Shown piece after piece: positions 1 through 6,198 of a DNA stretch of 6,279 nucleotides (its first letter is position 1; every line of letters starts with the position of its first letter). The position numbers were made by a program, and so were the translations under genes. The notes beneath the pieces were generated by a model that saw only the letters and a program-made list of their open reading frames with translations, ran no database searches and had not been told where the DNA came from. The stretch comes from an uncultured Ruminococcus sp. (lineage in GTDB: Bacteria > Bacillota > Clostridia > Oscillospirales > Acutalibacteraceae), in contig CACXDV010000019.1 of the NCBI GenBank assembly GCA_902766585.1, positions 1 to 6,279 on the forward strand, read 5' to 3'.

Positions 1-1746
1 AGGCGTAAGAGCGTAATATTCATGTTCACCTATAACGATCTTATCATCTTCACTGAAGGAATATACTGCTTCTCCTTCAGAGTTGTAACCCAAAGCATAC
101 TTCTTGCCGTTTTCATCAACGCATACTCTATAAGCGCTTTCCGTACCGTAAACAGTCATTTCCTCGGGGAACTCATCAATAATATACTCATAGGGAGACT
201 GCTCAAAAGCCTCGACATTCATGCTCAGATCAAAGTCCGGATCAATGATATATTTTCCGCTTTCTTCATCGAGTGTCAGCTTATTCATCATATAATTTAC
301 GTCGGGATCCATTTCCCTGTAGAAGCCGGAATCTATACCATAAATAGTATCCTCGCCCTCTTTGCCGATAAGATAGTAAACATAACGGCTGTTGGGTTTA
401 TCAGGTACAGGAATACTGATCAAAATATGATTGCCTTCACCATCGTCTATGAAGAAGTAACCCTTTTCCTCAAATTCAGCTTCATTTGCTCTGTCATCAT
501 TTCCGTCCTCATTGACACGGGAATACTGTTTTGTCTCCTCATTATAGCTAAGTTCCTGTATCGGATACTGCTCGCGTATCTGTTCCTCAGTCTTGCCGTA
601 GATATACTGGCTTATGCTGTATATTCCTTCGGGATCCTCTTCATTCGTAAGCTGATAGCCTGAATAATGCCAGTTCTCATCAAGATGATCGGGATCATAG
701 AAGTCTATTTTTTTCTGTGACTCATAGGTATCGAGCGAATAACCTGCTTCCTTGAACTGCTCCTCTGACATATTATCAGAATAGTAATCAGGATCGGTCA
801 TATACGCATCAAAGCGTTCAATATAGTAATACTTTTCCGGATAATAATAGATCGATTCACCCGGATTTGCGTATTTCAGATTTGAACTTACGCCGTATAC
901 TCCCTCTTCAAACGGATCTTTTTCATTATGGGCATAGAAGATACTGTAGTTTCTCGAATCCTTATTTACATATAAGCCCTTTATTTTCTCATATTCCCAT
1001 ATAGGCTCATTGGAGACATCTATCTTCTGTCCGTTTTCTGCTTTGAGAACGCTTGAGTCCGTTATGGTGCTTCCATACCAGGCTATAACGGAGTGCTTCA
1101 TTTTTTCGCTATAATCATTGTCCTCATCATTGCCGTTTTTTGAGCCGTACATTTCAATATTAACGCTCTTGCCAAGTGTAAGCTTTGCCGGAGATTCTTC
1201 ACCTCTGAAAAGTATTGCACTTGAACGGTATTCAAAATCATTCTTATTAAGAACTAAATGGCCTGTACCGGCAATAGTAAGTCCGCTGTAACCCGGATGC
1301 ATATAATCATCGAATACATCAATACAGGCAAGTTCACATTCTCCCTCAATAACAAGCTTGAAATCCTCTCCCATAGAGGTCACCTCAAGCTGCATCAAGG
1401 GCTCCTTAACATTAGTCAGGGTAAGAGTATTAGTCTGGGCATCATAATAAGCTCCCTGATAACCAAGACGTTTTTCAGCATCCACCTCATTATAGGCATT
1501 TCCGTCATTGAACAGCTTATAATTTACATACGATCTGCCCTGATCAGTCCACTCCCACTCAAAATAGCCATTTTCGTTAAGAGCGTACAAGCCGAGGCTT
1601 GCGCAGTTTTTATAGCCCCACTGATCCTCATATGTGGGCATAGGACCGTTGTAGGCGTCTGCGCTGAGTGACAAAGCCGCTGCCGAGCCTGTGAGCATAG
1701 CCGCGCACAATGCAGCAGATAACGCTTTTTTCATGATCTTTTTCAC
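1..1746 (-). CDS. Secreted protein with beta-helix/carbohydrate-binding-like domain and Tyr-rich ~92-residue repeats (3' end outside window)
   Basis: An uninterrupted frame of 582 codons runs from a GTG at 1746 to the left edge with no stop, so the C-terminus is missing. I chose GTG because an AAGGAGG site (1755-1761) sits 8 nt upstream; the ATG at 1734 would be 20 nt away. Residues 1-31 form a Sec signal peptide: KK-I-MKK, an Ala/Leu core, then Ala-Asp-Ala, with likely cleavage before Tyr32. Residues ~98-205 contain the pattern YDAQTNTLTLTN ... FKLVIEG ... LTIAGTGHLVL, which resembles beta-helical 'carbohydrate-binding domain' proteins of clostridia; this is resemblance only. From about residue 265 onward the protein is rich in Tyr, Asp and Glu and carries four degenerate repeats (markers G282, G374, T467, A560). 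No catalytic motif, dockerin or sorting signal is visible, though the C-terminus is unseen. Probably an acidic extracellular or surface protein; function unknown. It has its own promoter and is separated by a terminator from the operon upstream. Confidence 0.88.
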   Translation of the reverse strand, partial: MKKIMKKALSAALCAAMLTGSAAALSLSADAYNGPMPTYEDQWGYKNCASLGLYALNENGYFEWEWTDQGRSYVNYKLFNDGNAYNEVDAEKRLGYQGAYYDAQTNTLTLTNVKEPLMQLEVTSMGEDFKLVIEGECELACIDVFDDYMHPGYSGLTIAGTGHLVLNKNDFEYRSSAILFRGEESPAKLTLGKSVNIEMYGSKNGNDEDNDYSEKMKHSVIAWYGSTITDSSVLKAENGQKIDVSNEPIWEYEKIKGLYVNKDSRNYSIFYAHNEKDPFEEGVYGVSSNLKYANPGESIYYYPEKYYYIERFDAYMTDPDYYSDNMSEEQFKEAGYSLDTYESQKKIDFYDPDHLDENWHYSGYQLTNEEDPEGIYSISQYIYGKTEEQIREQYPIQELSYNEETKQYSRVNEDGNDDRANEAEFEEKGYFFIDDGEGNHILISIPVPDKPNSRYVYYLIGKEGEDTIYGIDSGFYREMDPDVNYMMNKLTLDEESGKYIIDPDFDLSMNVEAFEQSPYEYIIDEFPEEMTVYGTESAYRVCVDENGKKYALGYNSEGEAVYSFSEDDKIVIGEHEYYALTP

Positions 1747-1754
1747 AAGTATTA

Positions 1755-1761
1755 CCTCCTT
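1755..1761 (-). promoter_or_regulatory. Ribosome binding site that sets a GTG start for the secreted protein
   Basis: Read on the minus strand this is AAGGAGG, a full anti-Shine-Dalgarno match, followed by 8 nt and then GTG at 1746. The next in-frame ATG (1734) is too far away to be the main start. Starting at GTG adds four residues (M-K-K-I) and gives the signal peptide a more basic n-region. Confidence 0.85.
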
Positions 1762-1802
1762 AAAACATTAATATGACTGTGCTTAGCCAATCATACAAGT
1801 TC

Positions 1803-1831
1803 ATTATATCATATTACTGTATTATTTTCAA
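1803..1831 (-). promoter_or_regulatory. Sigma-A-type promoter of the secreted-protein gene
   Basis: On the minus strand, TTGAAA (1826-1831, five of six consensus bases) is followed by a 17-bp spacer and a perfect TATAAT (1803-1808). Transcription would begin near 1796, giving a leader of about 50 nt that contains the AAGGAGG site. With a terminator lying just upstream at 1881-1924, this promoter makes the secreted-protein gene an independent transcription unit. The flanking DNA is AT-rich, as expected for an UP-like region. No operator-like repeat was seen here. Confidence 0.75.
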
Positions 1832-1880
1832 TAATTAATACAAATTTAATCAAAAAACACAACAATAATATCTTTTTCAC

Positions 1881-1924
1881 AAAAAATCGGCAGCATCCGT
1901 TATTCCGGATACCGCCGATTTTTT
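1881..1924 (-). terminator. Bidirectional intrinsic terminator after the GH13 gene
   Basis: The arms 1881-1891 (AAAAAATCGGC) and 1914-1924 are perfectly complementary over 11 bp. A second inner stem, ATCCG pairing with CGGAT, sits inside. Because the arms begin and end with A and T runs, the transcript ends in a U tract on either strand. On the minus strand it lies about 30 nt past the GH13 stop codon (1955-1957), so its likely job is to end the MATE-GH13 transcript and insulate the next gene. It has no partner gene on the plus strand. Confidence 0.87.
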
Positions 1925-1954
1925 GGTATATTAATCAGTAAGAGGGGGTAAGCA

Positions 1955-3694
1955 TTATGATCTTGTCACGAGTATACCGTCATTTTTCAGAATACCCGCT
2001 GCTTCGTCATAGAGATTTGAATACAGCACACTGCCCGCCGGCGATAATGCTATATCCTTTTCAGAAGCATTCAGCCATATATTCACTTTGCCGTCCTTAC
2101 AGTAGCAAAGCAGGCGAGGCTCGTTTTCATCTGTCTTTAATTCTATTTCACATGAGGACATTTCGGGACATGAGCCTCTGAGCTTGATTAAGTCAGCAAC
2201 CTTTTTGCTGAAATCCTTGTATACTCCGGCATCAATTTCATCCCAAGGCATACATCTGCGGTTGAAGGGAGCATACATTCCGCTCATTGCAATTTCCGTT
2301 CCGTAGTAAATGCAGGGCGTACCCGGAAGGGTTATCAGAGCACAGAGCTTCTGTAAAAGAACATCCTTATTCTTACAGCTTTCTATCGCCCTCGGAGTAT
2401 CGTGAGTATCAAGGAAATTGAACATAACTCTTGCAGACTGCTCAGGATAAAGCGAACGGCAATAATTAAGATAATACAGAAAATCCGTTGTATTCATTGA
2501 GGGGTACTGCCAGAAATCATTTATGCATTTGCTGAGCGGATAATTCATTACAGCATCATATTCCCTGTTTGCTATCCAGCCGAGTGAATCGTTCCATATT
2601 TCACCGAGAAGGTAAATATCCGGAGAAATTGATTTAAGGGAATCATACAGGCTTCTCAGGAAGGTATGGGACACCTCATCACCTACATCAAAGCGTATGC
2701 CGTCGATCCCCCAGCCCTTTACCCATGATGAAGTTATTTCCGTAAAATAGCGGACGACCTCGGGATTATTGGTATTGAACTTCGGCATACCCGCCCAGAA
2801 GCTGAATGAATAGAAGCGTCCGTCGGCGGTAGAATAGTCATCCTTATCAATATTGTCGCCATTAATAAAGAACCAGTCATAAAAAGGAGAAGCCTTGCCG
2901 TTTTTTTGCACATCCTTCCATGGAGCAAAAAATCTTCCGCAATGATTGAACACAGCATCGAGCATAACTCTCATTCCAAGGCTGTGTGCCGTTTCGACAA
3001 GCCTTACCATATCCTCATCCGTACCGAAGCCGGGATCAATGAGTGTATAGTTTACCGTACTGTATTTATGGCTTGAAAATGACTGGAATATCGGAGTCAT
3101 ATATATACCGCTTATGCCAAGCTCCTTGAGATAGGGCAGGCGCTCGGTAATGCCTCTGAGGTTTCCTCCGTAAAGATCCTCAAGCTGAGCATTGTTCATA
3201 TCTCCCCATTCCCTGTATTGTCCGTTGTTTTCAAAGTTCTTGTCACGGCTGAATCTTTCCGGCATGATCTGATACCATACCGTATTTTCTACCCATGACG
3301 GGGGAGCTATCACATCAGAGGAATTGAGCCAGGGGAATTTGAAAAAATGCTTTGAACGGTCATTTTCCTCAGAAGTAAGACAAAGGCGGTCTTCATACAG
3401 AGAATACTGCTCTCCCTCACATTCAAGCTGAAAATAGTATTGCAGTCTTTTATATTCAGGTCTGACCTTTATTCTCCAGATAATACAATCTCTCAGCTCA
3501 AGCCATTTTTTCATTTCATCCTTATTTCCGTACCAGTCCGCCTTGCGGTTAAGCTCATGGATAAAGGGATCCTCATTTATAAGAAAAGCCCTTTCCACAT
3601 CCTTGCCTGTACGGAGCTTAACTGCCACCGTATCATTATCCAGGGCATATGTATATTCAGAGTTGGACCTGTGGATCACTGCTGCCCGGTTCAT
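1955..3694 (-). CDS. Cytoplasmic GH13 alpha-glucan hydrolase (neopullulanase / maltogenic amylase / cyclomaltodextrinase type)
   Basis: 579 residues, the usual length for GH13 subfamily 20. No signal peptide, so it should act in the cytoplasm on maltodextrins, cyclodextrins or pullulan fragments. Residues 1-~125 look like the CBM34-type N-terminal domain of this group, leading into the barrel at W134-VENTVWYQIMPERF. The conserved GH13 regions are present: region I LDAVFNH (245-251), region V MPKFN (303-307, the neopullulanase-type form), region II GIRFDVGDE (332-340, nucleophile D336), region III LGEIWND (363-369, acid/base E365), and region IV FLDTHDT (427-433, transition-state D432). A C-terminal beta domain follows from about 515. 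The start is supported by AGGAGG at 3703-3708, 8 nt upstream. Its first 38 nt overlap the end of the MATE gene. Slightly atypical points are GDE in region II where the subfamily usually has ANE, and Phe in place of Leu in MPKLN. Family assignment is firm; the exact substrate (neopullulanase versus maltogenic amylase) cannot be told from sequence. Confidence 0.95.
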   Translation of the reverse strand: MNRAAVIHRSNSEYTYALDNDTVAVKLRTGKDVERAFLINEDPFIHELNRKADWYGNKDEMKKWLELRDCIIWRIKVRPEYKRLQYYFQLECEGEQYSLYEDRLCLTSEENDRSKHFFKFPWLNSSDVIAPPSWVENTVWYQIMPERFSRDKNFENNGQYREWGDMNNAQLEDLYGGNLRGITERLPYLKELGISGIYMTPIFQSFSSHKYSTVNYTLIDPGFGTDEDMVRLVETAHSLGMRVMLDAVFNHCGRFFAPWKDVQKNGKASPFYDWFFINGDNIDKDDYSTADGRFYSFSFWAGMPKFNTNNPEVVRYFTEITSSWVKGWGIDGIRFDVGDEVSHTFLRSLYDSLKSISPDIYLLGEIWNDSLGWIANREYDAVMNYPLSKCINDFWQYPSMNTTDFLYYLNYCRSLYPEQSARVMFNFLDTHDTPRAIESCKNKDVLLQKLCALITLPGTPCIYYGTEIAMSGMYAPFNRRCMPWDEIDAGVYKDFSKKVADLIKLRGSCPEMSSCEIELKTDENEPRLLCYCKDGKVNIWLNASEKDIALSPAGSVLYSNLYDEAAGILKNDGILVTRS

Positions 3695-5039
3695 AGCTTT
3701 TTCCTCCTGTTTCCTTGACTATTCGTTTTGTCTGCCATTTTTTGCTCTTCCAGCGGATCAGCATAAGAATACCTCTTATACATTCATCAGATGTTATGCC
3801 GATCCATAACCCGTATATACCCATATTCAGCTTTACGGCGAAAATATAGGTCACAAGGACACTCAACAGCCACATTGAAAAAATAGCGCATATTGTCGGG
3901 AAATATACGTCCCCCGCGCCTCTGAGAGTGGCTATCATAACAAGGTTCGTTGTCCTGCCGAGTTCGAGCACAAGATTTATCATTATTACAGTTGAGCCGA
4001 GAGCGATAACGGCTTCATCAGATGTAAATATCCCTAAAAGCTGTCTTCTGAATATAACACCCAAGGTACACATTATCACCATGCATCCGAGCGCATGGAA
4101 ATAAGCCCTGAATCCGTCCTTATATGCCTTTTCCATATCTCCCGCGCCGACATTATGCCCCGTGATTATCTGTGACGCCTGACCTATCGCAACCGCAAAG
4201 ATATAGAAAAACATTGATATATTCTGCACATAGGTCTTTGTTATAAGCTCAGTATCCGTAAGGTATGTCAGAACTATAGAGGTTATGACAAGCTGTGAAA
4301 GGTTATACAGGAAGGTCTCTGTGGCGGAGGGTATGCCGATCTTCAGCATATCGACCGCATCCTTTACCGGGAACGGGCGGAGAAGCTTAAATACAGACGG
4401 CTTCTCAACACGGGTAAAGAGTGCAGCAGACATTATCACTGCCCCGATAAGACGGCTGAAAACCGTTGCGCCGGCAGCTCCTGCAACACCAAGCGCCGGA
4501 GCGCCGAAAAGCCCCTGAACAAAAATATAATCAAGTCCGGCATTAAGAATATTTATCCCGACGGTAATATACATCGTAAGCTTTGTCATGCCGTGATTGC
4601 GGATTATTACCGACACAGCGCTCATATAAGCCTGGATGAATATCGTACTTCCGACGATTTCAAGATACTGTGACGAGAATTTCAGCACATCTCCGTCAGC
4701 GCCGATACCCTTGAGTATCTCATCACTGAAAATGGTAAACAATACGCTCACGATAATACCGGAAACAAGATTCAGTACGATCGACAAAGCGGCTATGCGG
4801 GAAGCTTCAAGCTTTTTATCCGCTCCGAGATACTGTGAAATAAGTACCGCGCTTGCGCCGGATATCACAGTAAAAACAAGCGTTACTATTGATACTGCCT
4901 GTCCGGCAGTATTTACAGAGGATGCCGCAAGGTCATTATATCCGCTGAGGATGAATACATCCACAAAGCCTAAAAGCATGAAAAGAGCAGTTTCAACAAA
5001 AATCGGCCAAGCCAGGTCAAATAATCTCAGCTTTTTCAT
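3657..5039 (-). CDS. MATE-family multidrug/toxin-extrusion-type transporter
   Basis: Integral membrane antiporter of the MATE fold, normally exporting cationic drugs or metabolites using a Na+ or H+ gradient. I placed the start at the ATG at 5039 (460 residues) because GGAGGTG lies 7 nt upstream; the frame extends to an upstream TTG at 5069, but that codon has no ribosome site. The protein has about 12 hydrophobic segments in two homologous halves. The matching intracellular-loop motifs are ISQYLGADKKLEA (67-79) in the first half and ITGHNVGAGDMEKAY (292-306) in the second. VIIRNHGMTKLTMY (144-157) and LRGAGDVYFP (372-381) are the paired conserved loops typical of the family. The tail after about 430 is hydrophilic and its last dozen or so residues are coded in the overlap with the GH13 gene. 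It is the first gene of the operon, under the divergent promoter region. The substrate is unknown; pairing with an intracellular amylase is unusual for a drug pump. Confidence 0.95.
   Translation of the reverse strand: MKKLRLFDLAWPIFVETALFMLLGFVDVFILSGYNDLAASSVNTAGQAVSIVTLVFTVISGASAVLISQYLGADKKLEASRIAALSIVLNLVSGIIVSVLFTIFSDEILKGIGADGDVLKFSSQYLEIVGSTIFIQAYMSAVSVIIRNHGMTKLTMYITVGINILNAGLDYIFVQGLFGAPALGVAGAAGATVFSRLIGAVIMSAALFTRVEKPSVFKLLRPFPVKDAVDMLKIGIPSATETFLYNLSQLVITSIVLTYLTDTELITKTYVQNISMFFYIFAVAIGQASQIITGHNVGAGDMEKAYKDGFRAYFHALGCMVIMCTLGVIFRRQLLGIFTSDEAVIALGSTVIMINLVLELGRTTNLVMIATLRGAGDVYFPTICAIFSMWLLSVLVTYIFAVKLNMGIYGLWIGITSDECIRGILMLIRWKSKKWQTKRIVKETGGKSYEPGSSDPQVQL
3703..3708 (-). promoter_or_regulatory. 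Ribosome binding site of the GH13 gene, inside the MATE coding region
   Basis: AGGAGG on the minus strand, 8 nt before the GH13 ATG at 3694. It lies within codons for the hydrophilic C-terminal tail of the transporter. Ribosomes finishing the MATE gene at 3657 would have passed this site, an arrangement that favours translational coupling. Confidence 0.85.
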
Positions 5040-5046
5040 ATTACAG

Positions 5047-5053
5047 CACCTCC
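5047..5053 (-). promoter_or_regulatory. Ribosome binding site that sets the MATE start
   Basis: GGAGGTG on the minus strand, 7 nt before the ATG at 5039. The in-frame TTG (5069) and ATGs (such as 5066) further upstream lie before or over this site and have no comparable purine tract, so the 460-residue form is preferred over a 470-residue one. Confidence 0.85.
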
Positions 5054-5127
5054 CCATCAGAAGCATCAATTCCTACCATACTTGTATACTATAGAATAAG
5101 GAAAACATTGGTTATTTTCTATATTGT

Positions 5128-5156
5128 ATTATAAAACTTCATGCTGTATAATACAA
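5128..5156 (-). promoter_or_regulatory. Predicted activator-dependent promoter of the MATE-GH13 operon
   Basis: On the minus strand a perfect TATAAT (5128-5133) lies 17 bp from a poor -35, TTGTAT (5151-5156; only the TTG matches). Transcription would begin near 5121, giving a leader of about 80 nt before the MATE ATG. A good -10 with a weak -35 next to a candidate AraC-type site is the usual picture of an activator-dependent promoter. The region is very AT-rich, so other -10-like matches exist and this choice is a prediction. Confidence 0.55.
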
Positions 5157-5160
5157 TTAT

Positions 5161-5192
5161 AAAACGATTATTTTTTAACACAAAACGATTAT
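5161..5192. promoter_or_regulatory. Candidate AraC-family operator: two 11-bp direct repeats with 21-bp period
   Basis: AAAACGATTAT occurs exactly at 5161-5171 and again at 5182-5192, so the copies are 21 bp, or two helical turns, apart. AraC-family proteins bind as dimers to direct half-sites at about this spacing. Relative to the predicted MATE start site (near 5121) the half-sites are centred near -45 and -66, just upstream of the weak -35, where class II activators sit. The divergent AraC-family gene at 5317 is the natural candidate for the binding protein. The repeat is seen directly; the binding is inference. Confidence 0.55.
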
Positions 5193-5283
5193 AATAGGCA
5201 AAATGAATAATAAAAAGCCTTCACATCCAAAGCATAAAACTCAGAATACAGCTAATCTGCATCTATTATAACAAAAACAGCAA

Positions 5284-5297
5284 TATAGTACTATAAT
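5284..5297 (+). promoter_or_regulatory. 12-bp palindrome with a TATAAT in front of the AraC-family gene
   Basis: TATAGTACTATA at 5284-5295 is a perfect palindrome that overlaps a TATAAT at 5292-5297. That hexamer is only about 6 nt from the ribosome site, so if it is the -10 element the leader would be very short; no good -35 lies at the correct distance. Alternative -10-like sequences are TATAAC at 5267-5272 and CAGAAT at 5242-5247, the latter 16 bp after TTCACA at 5220-5225. The promoter of the regulator therefore cannot be fixed from sequence; the palindrome could be an autoregulatory site or chance in AT-rich DNA. Confidence 0.3.
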
Positions 5298-5302
5298 ATC
5301 TT

Positions 5303-5309
5303 AAGGGGG
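5303..5309 (+). promoter_or_regulatory. Ribosome binding site of the AraC-family gene
   Basis: AAGGGGG, 7 nt before the ATG at 5317. Its position supports that ATG as the start; no earlier in-frame start has a better site. Confidence 0.75.
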
Positions 5310-5316
5310 TTTTATC

Positions 5317-6198
5317 ATGGCTGAACTGCACGAAGAAAAACAGCACGGAAGACTGTCCTTTCCCTATGCGATCTATGCAGGAAAAATTCCCGAATGGCTG
5401 AGAGGCTTTCCTCTTCACTGGCATGACGAAATGGAAATTATCTATGTTGTCAGCGGCTGCATGATCGTTTCTGTACACAGCAATGAAACGATCCTCAAGG
5501 AGGGGGAAATGATTTTCATTCGTCCCCAGCTCATTCATTCCATACGCCCGCATGAAGATGATCCCGCCTATTATTACAATATTCTTTTCCGCTTTACGCT
5601 TTTAGAGAGCAGTACAAAAAACTACTGTGCGGAAAAATACCTTTATCCGATATACAGCGGAAATCTGCTCATTCCCGACCATATTGAGAGGGACAGCGAG
5701 CTATGTAAAATTCTCACCCCGCATATACAGACGCTTATCGACAACAGACATTATGAGGGCAAGGGAGAAGAGCTTCTCATCAAGGGGGAGCTGTTTTCAA
5801 TAATGTATCAGCTTTACCGCAGCAGCCGTCCGGGAGACGAGCAGGAGCTTTACAAAATGAGCGTGAACCAGAGGCTGAAAATGGCTCTCAGCTTTGTTGA
5901 AGACCATTACAATGAAAGCATTTCCGTTGCACAGGCGGCAGAGCTGTGCAGCTTTTCGGAAAGCTATTTTTCAAAGATGTTCCGCAATCTTACAGGAATA
6001 TCCTTCACCCAATACCTGAAAAATTACCGTCTTGAAATGGCGGCGGAAAAGCTTTTATCTGAAAAAAAGAATGTTTCCGAAACGGCAATAGAATGCGGCT
6101 TCAACAATATCTCCTATTTCACACGCGCATTTCATAATAAATACGGCGTTCTTCCGAGCCATTTCTCCGAAACAAAGGAAAATGCCGGAACCGGGTGA
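5317..6198 (+). CDS. AraC-family transcriptional regulator with N-terminal cupin sensor domain
   Basis: 293 residues, the typical length for this family. Residues ~14-90 form an AraC-type cupin: FPLHWHDEMEIIYVVSG (31-47) carries the His-x-His-(x3)-Glu signature, followed by LKEGEMIFIRPQLIHSI (60-76). In this family the domain binds a small ligand, often a sugar. A helical linker spans ~120-180. The C-terminal DNA-binding domain has two helix-turn-helix units: SVAQAAELCSFSESYFSKMF (203-222) and VSETAIECGFNNISYFTRAF (253-272), the latter followed by the conserved NKYGVLPSHF (274-283). Both units look intact. The gene is divergent from the MATE-GH13 operon and shares its 277-bp intergenic region, which contains 21-bp-phased direct repeats, so it is probably a local activator of that operon responding to an alpha-glucan-derived sugar. 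The protein ends 10 residues after the conserved SHF, and its stop codon coincides with the edge of a structured, possibly mobile, sequence. Family certain; ligand and target inferred. Confidence 0.95.
   Translation: MAELHEEKQHGRLSFPYAIYAGKIPEWLRGFPLHWHDEMEIIYVVSGCMIVSVHSNETILKEGEMIFIRPQLIHSIRPHEDDPAYYYNILFRFTLLESSTKNYCAEKYLYPIYSGNLLIPDHIERDSELCKILTPHIQTLIDNRHYEGKGEELLIKGELFSIMYQLYRSSRPGDEQELYKMSVNQRLKMALSFVEDHYNESISVAQAAELCSFSESYFSKMFRNLTGISFTQYLKNYRLEMAAEKLLSEKKNVSETAIECGFNNISYFTRAFHNKYGVLPSHFSETKENAGTG

Noticed and set aside
22..663. Long plus-strand open frame of 213 codons with a hydrophobic translation
   Set aside because: It lies wholly opposite the secreted-protein gene and shares its codon phase, so stops are avoided by the acidic, Tyr-rich coding on the other strand. 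No ribosome site was seen before it.
1258..1671. Plus-strand open frame of 137 codons
   Set aside because: Also antisense to the secreted-protein gene in the same codon phase, with no ribosome site or recognisable domain. The minus-strand frame has a signal peptide, promoter and repeats.
1957..2181. Plus-strand 74-codon frame following a G-rich tract near 1944
   Set aside because: It is antisense to the conserved C-terminal domain of the GH13 enzyme, and the translation looks like no known protein. The G-rich tract lies in the short spacer after the GH13 stop and has no promoter.
5040..5069. Ten-residue N-terminal extension of the MATE protein from a TTG at 5069
   Set aside because: No ribosome site precedes it, and the GGAGGTG used by the ATG at 5039 lies inside this extension. 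The family also begins close to the first helix, as the 460-residue form does.
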